This document shows positions 8,229 to 16,092 of a stretch of DNA of 43,809 nucleotides, in pieces. This stretch comes from Acidimicrobiia bacterium. Lineage in GTDB: Bacteria; Actinomycetota; Acidimicrobiia; Spongiisociales; ZC4RG35. The stretch covers positions 1 through 43,809 of the forward strand of contig JACCTH010000079.1 of the NCBI GenBank assembly GCA_013812505.1, given 5' to 3'. The translations under genes were made by a program, and so were the position numbers. Under the pieces are notes generated by a model. That model had not been told where the DNA came from. It worked only from the letters and a program-made list of their open reading frames with translations, and searched no databases. Within the stretch, counting starts at the first letter, position 1, and the number at the start of each line of letters is the position of its first letter.

Positions 8229-8326
8229 TAGTGACGGGGCACTGGATTACGTCGCTCGCCGTACTTCTTGATCGGGTACCGCGCTTCGCGGATTGCGTCG
8301 ATTAGTTGCAGATCAACAAACCACAT
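8228..8326 (-). CDS. 32-aa microprotein at the head of the RHH/DUF4097 operon
   Basis: ATG at 8326 is preceded by AAAGGAGACACC, the strongest Shine-Dalgarno in the neighbourhood. The frame runs 32 codons to TAA at 8230-8228, sharing one base with the ATG of the RHH gene. The product begins MWFVDLQLIDAIREARY and ends with basic KKYGERRNPVPRH. The first half could form one amphipathic helix; no membrane segment is present. I do not recognise a family. It may be a coupling leader that drives translation of the RHH gene, which itself has no good ribosome binding site, or a functional small partner. Confidence 0.6.
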   Translation of the reverse strand: MWFVDLQLIDAIREARYPIKKYGERRNPVPRH

Positions 8327-8346
8327 GGTGTCTCCTTTACTGTTCT

Positions 8347-8360
8347 GCCGGTAATCCGGC
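8347..8360 (-). other. Short hairpin in the 5' leader of the microprotein operon
   Basis: The sequence GCCGGTAATCCGGC is a 5-bp perfect inverted repeat with a 4-nt loop. It lies about 20 nt upstream of the microprotein start and inside the predicted untranslated leader. It could shield the transcript end or tune ribosome access. It is too short, and lacks a T-run, to be a terminator. Confidence 0.4.
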
Positions 8361-8371
8361 TGTTGCTTGTT

Positions 8372-8426
8372 TGACACTATGCATGATGTCACATCGCTGT
8401 CAGTTTGTCAAGTCAATGATGTCACA
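8372..8426 (-). promoter_or_regulatory. Predicted promoter and phased operator array of the RHH/DUF4097 operon
   Basis: On the minus strand TTGACA (8411-8406) is followed after 17 bp by CATCAT (8388-8383), a plausible -35/-10 pair. The -10 lies inside a near-perfect 20-bp palindrome, TGACACTATGCATGATGTCA, at 8372-8391. The longer element ATGATGTCACA occurs at 8383-8393 and again at 8416-8426, exactly 33 bp apart. TGTCA boxes start at 8387, 8398 and 8420, that is at 0, 11 and 33 bp, on one face of the helix. RHH proteins typically bind short repeated half-sites cooperatively, so this is a strong candidate for autoregulation by the protein at 7782-8228. Confidence 0.65.
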
Positions 8427-8458
8427 AAGTGGGAACACTCGAGACTTTCCCAGAAGAA

Positions 8459-9772
8459 TCAGGCTGAAACAGCCGCCTGCCAGAGCAGCCCGGCGCCAAT
8501 CAGGGTGACGACCACCCCACCAATGATCGGCACATAGCGCCCGAGCCGCCACCTGCGCGCCACCTGGAGGTTGAGCCCGAACCGGGCGGTGAACAGCACG
8601 ATCAACCCGGCGCCGACAAGGGTGGCCGCCATTCCGATCCCGAAGGCCACCACCAGGATCACTCCCCACCAGGGCTCTCCCCGGCTGATCCCTCCGAGGA
8701 GCAGGACTACCGCCGACGCGGATGGAACCAGGCCTCCGGCCAGACCGAGGGTGGCCAACGAGCGCCAGCCAACCGTCGTCGGCTCATGGCTGTGCCCATG
8801 TGGGTGATCGTGGTCGTGCACATGGTCGTGATCGTCGTGGTCGTGCCCGTGATCTGACTCCGCACCCCCGCGTGACCCCCTGAGCGCCCGGTAGAGCATG
8901 GTCAAGCCGATCACCGTGACGATGGCGGCCGACAAACCCGAAAGCCACGGGTAAACCGACGCGGGTTGAAACTGAGATGTCGTGAACGCCGTGATAAATC
9001 CAAGGACAGCCACGCCGATCGTGTGAGCGATCGCGACCGTGAGCCCGAGGATTACCGCTTGCGGGACCCCGCCGCGCCTCCCGACTAGATACGCGGCCAT
9101 CAGGGTCTTGCCATGACCAGGTGCCAGCGCATGGCCGGTTCCCAATCCGAGCGCCGCCAGCAATGCCACGAACCAGGGTCCCTCGCTCAGCCCGCTTCCG
9201 ACTCGTTCGATGATCGTCGGCGCCAGTCCAGTTTCGCTCCGTTCGCCGGTCAGGCTCGCTTCGCCGCTTCGCACCTCGGAAATCGCGTCAGACGGGTAGT
9301 TGGTAAGGACGTCGGACTCGCTCGAGGTCGGAAGCTCACTTTCGGCTCCCACCATGACGATCTCAGCCCAGCCGAGTCGGTCGGCGTAGACGCGATTCTC
9401 GATTCGCAAATCACCATCTGCCGCCGCGAGGGCCGTCCGGTAGTTGCACTCCAAACGCAAAGTGTCGAGACCACCTTCGCCAGGCGGAAAGGACAGCGCG
9501 GTTCCAATAACGGAGAGGTCGAGCGGCAAGTTGTTCAGCGAGACGTCGATGTCGGCAAGCAGCGTCTCGCACTGTTGGTCCTCGTATCCGTCGCCAACCT
9601 GCTCACGAAAGGTCGGGATCTCGGCCATGTCCACCACCAACTTCACCAAGAGTTCGTCCTCCCCGACGACGAGACCCAGGTGAACGTTCGTCGTGAAGTT
9701 GCCCAACGGATGCGCCGCGATCGACGTCATCGTTAGCATGGCCCCGGCCACGAGGACGAGGAGTCGTTTCAT
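8459..9772 (-). CDS. Nickel/cobalt (NicO/RcnA-like) transporter with N-terminal exported domain
   Basis: The 437-aa protein starts with a signal-peptide-like segment (MKRLLVLVAGAMLTMTSIAAHP), then about 170 residues predicted outside the membrane that begin HPLGNFTTNVHLGL. The membrane domain has about six to seven helices with GLGTGHALAPGHGKTLMAAYL, matching the HxxxxxH/GHGKT region of NicO/RcnA-like proteins. A loop at about residues 310-335 is very rich in His and Asp (HGHDHDDHDHVHDHDHPHGH), a likely metal sensor or chelator. Import versus efflux of Ni/Co cannot be decided. The gene lies just upstream of the RHH operon promoter on the same strand. Confidence 0.86.
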   Translation of the reverse strand: MKRLLVLVAGAMLTMTSIAAHPLGNFTTNVHLGLVVGEDELLVKLVVDMAEIPTFREQVGDGYEDQQCETLLADIDVSLNNLPLDLSVIGTALSFPPGEGGLDTLRLECNYRTALAAADGDLRIENRVYADRLGWAEIVMVGAESELPTSSESDVLTNYPSDAISEVRSGEASLTGERSETGLAPTIIERVGSGLSEGPWFVALLAALGLGTGHALAPGHGKTLMAAYLVGRRGGVPQAVILGLTVAIAHTIGVAVLGFITAFTTSQFQPASVYPWLSGLSAAIVTVIGLTMLYRALRGSRGGAESDHGHDHDDHDHVHDHDHPHGHSHEPTTVGWRSLATLGLAGGLVPSASAVVLLLGGISRGEPWWGVILVVAFGIGMAATLVGAGLIVLFTARFGLNLQVARRWRLGRYVPIIGGVVVTLIGAGLLWQAAVSA

Positions 9773-9928
9773 ATGGTGCGCGCTTTCATCGTATGGCGAC
9801 CGTTCCTTCGGCCTTGGTTCGGACTGGCCGGCGAACGGGATTGGCCGGTGCGCACAGGATTTGCTCCTTTCGCCCTGCTCTTAAGGCTCGGAACCGGTTG
9901 GCGGTAACCTGCGTCTCAGTATCGAATT

Positions 9929-10798
9929 ATGAAGCGTTTGTCTTTTCTGTTTCTCGGCTTGGTCGTGGCGTGTACCTCGGGAGGAGCTTCCACCACCACA
10001 ACGGCGAGTCCTTCAACGACATCCACCACGATTTCGGCTAGCACCACTTCGGCGGTCACAACGCCGACGACGGCACCCAGCGGCGCCGGTTGCGGGAGCG
10101 AAATGGCAGACGCAGGGCTGCTGGCTACCCCGGCACCGGCGGCCAGCGACGCTGAACAGCTTGCCGCCATAACTTGGGATCCAGATCCTCAATGCGAGAG
10201 GTTCAGCCTCGAGTTCACCAGCGCCGAGGGTGCCCCCGCCACCACTTCCCCGCTCCTCGAAGCCAATTTCATGCGCGACGCCGCGGTGCTGCGGGTGTTC
10301 TTGGATGTCGAGGTGACCGCCGTGACCGACCAGCTGGTGCAGAGCGGCTTGGTCGACCGGCTCTATGTGGTTCGGCAAAGCGACCGCAAGCTGTTTGTCG
10401 ATTTCCATCTTTCGATTCCAGCCCTAGCCGCGGTCGGGGTGTCAGGTTCGCCCGGCAATATCGAGATCCTCCTCGAGCCGGGCGGGCCCGCCTACGAGGG
10501 GGCAGCGTCGTTCGCCGACAACGTCGTGGTCGTGTTGCCCGCACCCGGTCCGGTTGTCGTCCCCATCGACATCTCGGGCTATTCGCGTAACTTCGAGGCC
10601 AACACCGTCGTGCAGGTGACCCAGGATGGAACGGTGGTGGCCGAGGACTTCACCACGGCCGCCGACTGGTCCGAGACCTGGGGCGAGTTCGGCATCGCTG
10701 TTTCCCCGGAGGGTTCGGGGCCAGCCGAGCTATTTGTCGGCGAGTTTTCGGCCCAGGACGGCTCCCCCCGCGGCGTAATCCTCGACATCGAGTACTAG
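9929..10798 (+). CDS. Secreted lipoprotein with Gmad2-like immunoglobulin domain
   Basis: The 289-aa product has a short signal sequence ending in the lipobox LVVAC (Cys15), so it should be lipid-anchored outside the membrane. A Thr/Ser/Pro linker follows at about 16-50. The middle region, with RDAAVLRVFLDVEVTAVTDQLV and LFVDFHLSI, resembles AMIN/GerMN-type beta folds. The C-terminus from VPIDISGYSRNFEANTVVQV to the end matches the Gmad2 pattern, an Ig-like domain first seen in spore-germination proteins. Function in a non-sporulating lineage is unknown; an envelope role is likely. The ATG has no clear ribosome binding site. A hairpin follows the stop. Confidence 0.72.
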   Translation: MKRLSFLFLGLVVACTSGGASTTTTASPSTTSTTISASTTSAVTTPTTAPSGAGCGSEMADAGLLATPAPAASDAEQLAAITWDPDPQCERFSLEFTSAEGAPATTSPLLEANFMRDAAVLRVFLDVEVTAVTDQLVQSGLVDRLYVVRQSDRKLFVDFHLSIPALAAVGVSGSPGNIEILLEPGGPAYEGAASFADNVVVVLPAPGPVVVPIDISGYSRNFEANTVVQVTQDGTVVAEDFTTAADWSETWGEFGIAVSPEGSGPAELFVGEFSAQDGSPRGVILDIEY

Positions 10799-10806
10799 CG
10801 GCTTTA

Positions 10807-10837
10807 CCACCACGTAAACCTAAGGTTTGCGTGGTGG
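10807..10837. terminator. Probable bidirectional terminator hairpin between convergent genes
   Basis: CCACCACG-T-AAACC, loop TAA, GGTTT-G-CGTGGTGG forms a 14-bp stem counting one T/G (U-G) pair. It sits 9 nt after the lipoprotein stop and 20 nt after the stop of the convergent rimM on the other strand. No T-run follows on either side. The distal arm can also pair with CCACC at 10843-10847 around CCTAG, giving an alternative hairpin. Confidence 0.55.
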
Positions 10838-10856
10838 CCTAGCCACCAAAATCGCC

Positions 10857-11357
10857 TTAAGAATTGAGCAGGCCCGGGATCGTTCGCACGACTAGAAAAC
10901 CGTCTGTGATGTTGACCTCGGGCACGAGGTCGGTGACCAGAGGGATGAGACGCACGCCGGTCGGAGTACTCAGCATGAGTCGCGTTTGTGACGACGAATC
11001 GTCGATCTCGGTGACAATGCCGAGCCGTGCGCCGGATTGATCACGGGCTTCGAGGCCGATGAGCTCGTCGGGCCAGTATTCGTCGGCGCCGAGCGAGCGC
11101 CGTGTGCTGGCATCAACGAGAAGATCGACTTTTCCCAGTGCCTCGGATGCGTTGCGATCGACGATCTCCGAAAAGCGGACCAACAGTCCATGCCCGGTCG
11201 ATCGAGAGGAGGCAACTGTTAGCGCCTGATCAGTTGAGGTCATCAGCACCTGTCCGCGACGGAATCGGGTCTCGGAGTCGGTATGGAGAAAAACCAGCAC
11301 TTCCCCGGTTAGCCCGTGGGGGCGGATGACCGTCCCGACCAGAACGGGATCGTTCAG
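10857..11357 (-). CDS. rimM: Ribosome maturation factor RimM (CTG start)
   Basis: RimM binds S19 and assists 30S maturation. The conserved N-terminal motif VLVGTVIRPHGLTGEV is encoded at about 11345-11298, and the PRC-barrel part follows (YWPDELIGLEARDQSGARLGIV...LIPLV.DLVPEV). Between this motif and any upstream stop there is no ATG, GTG or TTG in frame. The only plausible initiator is CTG at 11357, which overlaps the khpA stop as CTGA, like a coupled ATGA pair. That gives 166 aa, the usual RimM length. Starting at GTG 11300 would remove the conserved motif and leave 147 aa. Alternatives are an assembly error or reinitiation. Confidence 0.88.
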   Translation of the reverse strand: MNDPVLVGTVIRPHGLTGEVLVFLHTDSETRFRRGQVLMTSTDQALTVASSRSTGHGLLVRFSEIVDRNASEALGKVDLLVDASTRRSLGADEYWPDELIGLEARDQSGARLGIVTEIDDSSSQTRLMLSTPTGVRLIPLVTDLVPEVNITDGFLVVRTIPGLLNS

Positions 11358-11605
11358 TCTTCGAACTCGACCGAGGCGGTGATGCCCTCCTCGTCGGCCG
11401 CGGCTTGGGCGACGGTGCGGATCGAGCGCGCCGTACGTCCCCGGCGGCCGATGACCCGGCCCATGTCGCCGGGACCGGTTCGGACCTCGGCGAGGACTTC
11501 GTCGGGCCCCTGCTCGATGATGCTCACCTGCACCTGGGAAGGGTCGTCGACAATCTGGCCGACGACATAAGTAACCACGTTCTTGACGATGTCACCTTTG
11601 GCCAT
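11354..11605 (-). CDS. khpA: KH-domain RNA-binding protein KhpA
   Basis: The 83-aa protein contains one type-II KH domain with the GxxG loop in GRVIGRRGRTARSIRTV. KhpA (YlqC) binds RNA, often with KhpB/Jag, and influences translation, sRNA action and cell elongation in Gram-positives. It lies between rpsP (2-nt gap) and rimM (4-nt overlap), the standard actinobacterial position, so it is part of the ribosomal operon starting at ffh. Confidence 0.94.
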   Translation of the reverse strand: MAKGDIVKNVVTYVVGQIVDDPSQVQVSIIEQGPDEVLAEVRTGPGDMGRVIGRRGRTARSIRTVAQAAADEEGITASVEFED

Positions 11606-11607
11606 CG

Positions 11608-11901
11608 CTACTGATCCGTCCCCACCAAGTGCGCCTCGCCCTTAGCCGCCTGGAATCGAGACATTGCTCCCGAGATCTCGAGCAGCTTCCGCACTGTGTC
11701 GGTCGGCTGGGCGCCGTTGCGCATCCACTCCACCGCTTTGTCGTTGTCGATCTCGATAAGCGACGGCTCCTGGCGCGGGTCGTAGCGGCCGATCTGATCG
11801 AGGTAGCGCCCATCGCGGGGCGAGCGACCGTCTATGACCACGACGCGATAGACGGGCTGCTTTTTCTTCCCGATTCGAATCAGCCTCATCTTCACTGCCA
11901 T
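11608..11901 (-). CDS. rpsP: 30S ribosomal protein S16
   Basis: The 97-aa protein has the S16 signature: [37 protein letters not shown] and [17 protein letters not shown]. The ATG at 11901 is preceded by GAAGGTGA at good spacing; an in-frame start at 11988 would lie inside ffh and is not conserved. It follows ffh by 4 nt and precedes khpA by 2 nt. Confidence 0.97.
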   Translation of the reverse strand: MAVKMRLIRIGKKKQPVYRVVVIDGRSPRDGRYLDQIGRYDPRQEPSLIEIDNDKAVEWMRNGAQPTDTVRKLLEISGAMSRFQAAKGEAHLVGTDQ

Positions 11902-11905
11902 CAAA

Positions 11906-13285
11906 TCACCTTCTCTTGCTCTTCTTCTTGGCCTTGGTTGGCCGCCCCACCGGCGGTCGCGGAGGTCGGCCTCCGGCGATCGCTCCAAGATTGGGCATGC
12001 CCTTCCCGCCAGCCACCATCTTCATCATTCGTTGTGCATCGCCGAACTGCTTCAGCAGCTGATTGATGTCGGTCGGGGTTCGACCCGATCCTGCCGCGAT
12101 CCGTCGTTTGCGGCTCCCGCTGATCAGTTTGGGGTTCCGGCGCTCTTCTGGGGTCATCGAACGGATGATCCCTTCCACTCTCGCCAGGTCGCGATCTTCG
12201 ATGTTGACCTGCTTGAGCAGCGAACCGGCGCCCGGAAGCATAGCAAGCACGTCTTTGAGCGAGCCCATCCGCTTGAGCGCCTGGAATTGTTCGAGGAAGT
12301 CTTCGAGGGTGAATTGGCCTTTCTGCATCTTGGTCGCGGCCTTTTCGGCCTCGGCCTGGTCGAAGTTCTGCTCAGCTTTTTCGATGAGGGTGAGGACATC
12401 GCCCATGCCGAGGATGCGATCGGCCATCCGCTCGGGGTGGAAGGCCTCCAGCCCATCGATCCCCTCGCCGACTCCGGCGAATTTGATCGGCACCCCGGTG
12501 ACGGCGCGCGCCGAGATTGCCGCTCCTCCCCGGGCATCGCCGTCGAGCTTGGTGAGGATCAGGCCCGTAAGCGGGACTTGGTCCTTGAATCCCTGGGCGA
12601 CATTCACGGCTTCCTGGCCCGTCATGGCGTCGACGACAAGCAAGGTCTCGTGTGGCTTCGCCTCCTTCGAGATGTCGGCCAACTCCCGCATCAGGTCGCG
12701 ATCGATCTGCAACCGACCTGCCGTGTCGATGATCACCGTGTCGAGCGACAGGCGGGTTGCTTCCTTTAAGGCCGACCTGACCAGCCGGGGCGGGCGGCTA
12801 GTGCGCTCGGTGAACACCGGCACGTCGATGCGCTCCCCGAGGGTTTGTAGCTGCTCGATGGCTGCCGGCCGCTGAAGATCGGCTGCGACCAGCAGCGGCC
12901 GCCGTCCGTTGCTCTTGAGGTGACGGGCGAGCTTGGCGGCCGTTGTGGTCTTTCCCGAGCCTTGCAGGCCAACGACGAGGATCGTCAATGGCGGCGACGC
13001 CGACCGCAAAGGCGCGTTCGCCTGGCCGAGGGTGGCGATCAGCTCTTCGTGGACGATCTTCACGACCTGCTGGCCGGGAGACAGGCTCTGATGAACCTCC
13101 GAACCGACCGCGCGAATCCGCACCCGCTCGAGGAACTCGCGAACAACTCCAACGTTGACGTCGGCTTCGAGCAGGGCCAGCCGTACTTCTCGCAGCGCGG
13201 CGTCCACATCTGCTTCGGAAAGCCTGCCGCGGCTGCGCAGACGACCAAAGATTCCCTCAAACCGTTCGGATATCGACTCGAACAT
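11906..13285 (-). CDS. ffh: Signal recognition particle GTPase Ffh
   Basis: The 459-aa protein has an N domain at about 1-90, then the G domain: G1 [10 protein letters not shown] at 106-115, DTAGR at 187-191, and [10 protein letters not shown] at 245-254. The Met-rich M domain from about residue 300 binds 4.5S RNA, with the [13 protein letters not shown] helix near 395, and there is a basic C-terminus. It recognises signal sequences cotranslationally and docks with FtsY, encoded here at 29263-30264. It heads the ffh-rpsP-khpA-rimM operon and is divergent from ppc across 47 bp. Confidence 0.97.
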   Translation of the reverse strand: MFESISERFEGIFGRLRSRGRLSEADVDAALREVRLALLEADVNVGVVREFLERVRIRAVGSEVHQSLSPGQQVVKIVHEELIATLGQANAPLRSASPPLTILVVGLQGSGKTTTAAKLARHLKSNGRRPLLVAADLQRPAAIEQLQTLGERIDVPVFTERTSRPPRLVRSALKEATRLSLDTVIIDTAGRLQIDRDLMRELADISKEAKPHETLLVVDAMTGQEAVNVAQGFKDQVPLTGLILTKLDGDARGGAAISARAVTGVPIKFAGVGEGIDGLEAFHPERMADRILGMGDVLTLIEKAEQNFDQAEAEKAATKMQKGQFTLEDFLEQFQALKRMGSLKDVLAMLPGAGSLLKQVNIEDRDLARVEGIIRSMTPEERRNPKLISGSRKRRIAAGSGRTPTDINQLLKQFGDAQRMMKMVAGGKGMPNLGAIAGGRPPRPPVGRPTKAKKKSKRR

Positions 13286-13332
13286 GCCGGGAGGGAGGCT
13301 ACCTACGCTGGATAAATGACACTGCGGGGCCC

Positions 13333-16035
13333 ATGACGTTTGCAGACGATGCGCGCGATGACGCCCTGCGGGCAGACATCCGCCGGCTCGGTAACGAGCT
13401 CGGAAAGGCGCTGACCCGCCAGCACGGCTCCAATCTCCTCAGCCTGATCGAGCAGATCAGGGCGTTGACCAAAGCCAACCGCCTCGCCGGCGACGACACC
13501 GCCGACGATCGGCTGACGGAATTGCTGGACGGGCTCGATCTTGAAACCACAATCGAAGCGGTCAGAGCCTTCTCGGCGTACTTCTATCTAGCGAATGTCG
13601 CCGAGCAGACGCATCGGGTCGAAGAGTTGGCCGGCAACGAGCGCATCCTCGGCTCAACCGTCGACCGGATCATTGAAGCCAAAGTCCCCCCCAACGAGAT
13701 CGCGCCCGTCATCGACCGGCTCGAAGTCCGTCCGGTGTTCACCGCCCATCCGACCGAGGCGGCGCGCCGCTCCATCCTGATCAAACTGCGGCACATCGCC
13801 GATCTGTTGGGTGAGCGGCTCGAGCCAACCACCACCGAGCTTGCCCGCGCTCGCATCGACCGGCGAGTAGCGGAGCTGATCGACCAGATCTGGCAGACCG
13901 ACGAGCTCCGCGCGACCCGTCCCAGCCCCGAGGACGAGGTGAAGGCGGTGATCTTCTATCTCGACCAGCTGTTCACGAGCGTCCTTCCCGAGCTCGGCGA
14001 GGACATCGCCCTGAACCTCGGCCGTTTCGGAGTCGGTGATCGACCGGTCATCCGCTTCGGCACTTGGGTCGGTGGTGACCGCGATGGCAACCCGGCGGTG
14101 ACGCCCGAGGTGACGATGGAGACGCTCGAGCTGGCACACGATCACGGCCTCCGCAACCTCATCGCCGCCGTCGAGGAGCTGGCTGAGGAGGCCTCGGTCT
14201 CGACCCGGATCAAGTCCATCAGCCCCGAGCTAGAGGCGTCGCTGCTGGTCGATCAGGAGGATCTGCCAATGGTCTGGCAGCGATTCCGCGAGCTCAACGC
14301 CAACGAGCCCTACCGGCTCAAGTGCGCCTACATCCATCAACGTCTCATCAACACCCGGCAGGCGATTTTGCACAGCGGCCGGCCCGGACCGGTTTATGCA
14401 TCGCCTACCGACTTGACGAGCGACCTCAACCTGATGGATGAGTCGCTGCGTGGGAACGACGGAGAGCTGATGGCGAGCGGCGCCCTCGCCCGGCTCCGGC
14501 GTCGGGTCGGCACGTTCGGATTTCACCTCGCTACCCTCGACATTCGCCAGCACTCCGCCCTGCTGCACGAATGCGTGGCAGACCTTTACACCCGCATCGG
14601 GCTCCCCTACTCGTCCGATCGCGACAGCCGGGAAACCGTCCTCGCTGCCGAGCTCACCAACCCTCGTCCGCTGTCGGCTCCAGTGAGCACCCTCGAAGGC
14701 GAATCGGCGACGACGCTGCGGACTTTCGAGACGATCCGCCAGGCGCTCGATCGGTTCGGACCGGTGATTGAGTCGTACATCATCAGCATGTCCCAAGGGG
14801 TGGACGACGTCCTCGCCGCCGCGGTGCTGGCACGCGAGGCCGGGCTCATCGACCTCGACCAGGATCTCGCACGCATCAGCTTCGTCCCTCTCTTCGAAAC
14901 CATCGCTGAACTGCGGCAGGCGGGCGAGCTCTTGGACCGGCTGCTCGCCGTCGGTCCCTATCGCCGCATCGTCCAGTTGCGAGGGAATGTCCAGGAAGTG
15001 ATGCTCGGCTACTCCGACTCGAACAAAGAAGGAGGCATCACCACCTCGCAGTGGGAGATCTACAAGGCGCAACGGTTGCTGCGCAACGCCGCAGAGCAAC
15101 ACGACGTTCACTTGCGCCTCTTCCACGGCCGAGGCGGAACGATTGGGCGCGGGGGCGGTCCGTCGCACACCGCGGTCCTGGCGCAACCCTATGGAACGGT
15201 CGACGGCACCATCAAGGTCACCGAGCAGGGCGAGGTGATCTCCGACAAGTACGGGCTTCCCCGGCTCGCCGCGCGCAACCTCGAGCTGGTGCTGTCGTCG
15301 GTGCTCGAGGCGTCGCTGCTGCATCGGACCTCGCGCCAGCCCAGAGACGTCCTCGATAGGTGGACCGAGGCGATGGAGGCGTTCTCGTCCGCGGCCTACG
15401 AGAGCTATCGCTCGCTCGTCGAGCATCCCGACCTCATCCCTTACTACCTGACCTCGACTCCGGTGGAGGAGCTGGGGGCGATGAACTTCGGTTCTCGTCC
15501 GTCACGGCGTCCAGGGGGCGGAGGGGGGCTAGCCGATTTGCGCGCCATCCCCTGGGTGTTTGGCTGGACGCAGTCTCGCCAGATCATCCCCGGCTGGTTC
15601 GGGGTCGGAACCGGCCTGGCCGCCGCGACCGCCGACCACAGCGACACGCTTTCTGACATGGCTGCGCGTTTCCTGTATCTCGAGACGTTTCTGGCCAACG
15701 TCGAGATGACTCTCGCCAAGACCGACCTCTCGATTGCCGAGCGATATGTCAACCGGCTGGTCGCGCCCGAGCACCGGCATCTGTTCGGTGTCATCAAAGC
15801 CGAGTACGAGCTAACCGTCGCCGAGGTGACCAAGCTCACCGGGCGCGGGATCCTCGGCTCCAACCCTTTACTGGCCCGCACCCTCGAGGTCCGCAACATC
15901 TATCTCGACCCGATCAACTATCTGCAGATCTCGCTCCTCGAACGCAGCCGCCGCGCCGCCCCCGACGAATTGTTACAACGCGCCCTCCTCTTGACCGTTA
16001 ACGGCATCGCCGCGGGCATGCGGAACACGGGCTAA
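13333..16035 (+). CDS. ppc: Phosphoenolpyruvate carboxylase
   Basis: The 900-aa enzyme makes oxaloacetate from PEP and bicarbonate, replenishing the TCA cycle. It has the catalytic His motif VFTAHPTEAARRS (His139), GYSDSNKEGG (about residue 557), the Gly loop FHGRGGTIGRGGGP (about 598-611), GWTQSRQIIPGWFG (about 743) and the conserved C-terminus ending in MRNTG, which closes on the active site. Length matches bacterial PEPCs. The ATG at 13333 is the first in frame and lies 47 bp from ffh, on the opposite strand. A pair of hairpins follows the stop. Confidence 0.98.
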   Translation: MTFADDARDDALRADIRRLGNELGKALTRQHGSNLLSLIEQIRALTKANRLAGDDTADDRLTELLDGLDLETTIEAVRAFSAYFYLANVAEQTHRVEELAGNERILGSTVDRIIEAKVPPNEIAPVIDRLEVRPVFTAHPTEAARRSILIKLRHIADLLGERLEPTTTELARARIDRRVAELIDQIWQTDELRATRPSPEDEVKAVIFYLDQLFTSVLPELGEDIALNLGRFGVGDRPVIRFGTWVGGDRDGNPAVTPEVTMETLELAHDHGLRNLIAAVEELAEEASVSTRIKSISPELEASLLVDQEDLPMVWQRFRELNANEPYRLKCAYIHQRLINTRQAILHSGRPGPVYASPTDLTSDLNLMDESLRGNDGELMASGALARLRRRVGTFGFHLATLDIRQHSALLHECVADLYTRIGLPYSSDRDSRETVLAAELTNPRPLSAPVSTLEGESATTLRTFETIRQALDRFGPVIESYIISMSQGVDDVLAAAVLAREAGLIDLDQDLARISFVPLFETIAELRQAGELLDRLLAVGPYRRIVQLRGNVQEVMLGYSDSNKEGGITTSQWEIYKAQRLLRNAAEQHDVHLRLFHGRGGTIGRGGGPSHTAVLAQPYGTVDGTIKVTEQGEVISDKYGLPRLAARNLELVLSSVLEASLLHRTSRQPRDVLDRWTEAMEAFSSAAYESYRSLVEHPDLIPYYLTSTPVEELGAMNFGSRPSRRPGGGGGLADLRAIPWVFGWTQSRQIIPGWFGVGTGLAAATADHSDTLSDMAARFLYLETFLANVEMTLAKTDLSIAERYVNRLVAPEHRHLFGVIKAEYELTVAEVTKLTGRGILGSNPLLARTLEVRNIYLDPINYLQISLLERSRRAAPDELLQRALLLTVNGIAAGMRNTG

Positions 16036-16040
16036 CTGCG

Positions 16041-16087
16041 AACCCAGGGTTCGTAGCGTTGTACAACAACGACCCCAGCCCACAGAA
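16041..16087. repeat. 47-bp hairpin repeat, copy A (possible terminator)
   Basis: This sits between the convergent ppc and molybdopterin oxidoreductase genes. It starts AACCCAGGGTT, a compact palindrome, then has CGTTG-TACAA-CAACG as a stem-loop, and ends CCCACAGAA. Copy B at 22812-22858 has the same length, 32 of 47 identical bases by eye, the same first and last elements, and compensating changes in the stem. No T-run follows, so if it terminates transcription it does so by structure or with Rho. Confidence 0.6.
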
Positions 16088-16092
16088 CTGAT

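Noticed and set aside
7782..8326. Classical HicAB toxin-antitoxin locus
   Set aside because: The RHH protein looks HicB-like, but the neighbouring 32-aa protein is unlike HicA (no dsRNA-binding fold, no catalytic His pattern) and the other partner is DUF4097.
8821..8860. Short tandem repeat in the DNA of the transporter gene (GTGGTCGTG-like units)
   Set aside because: It simply encodes the His/Asp-rich metal loop of the transporter.
9773..9928. Possible small gene or riboswitch in the 156-bp divergent gap before the lipoprotein
   Set aside because: No ribosome binding site with a plausible frame, and no conserved riboswitch core such as a cobalamin or NiCo element could be recognised.
14230..15426. 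398-codon minus-strand frame opposite ppc
   Set aside because: Antisense shadow of a well-conserved enzyme gene with no recognisable protein features.
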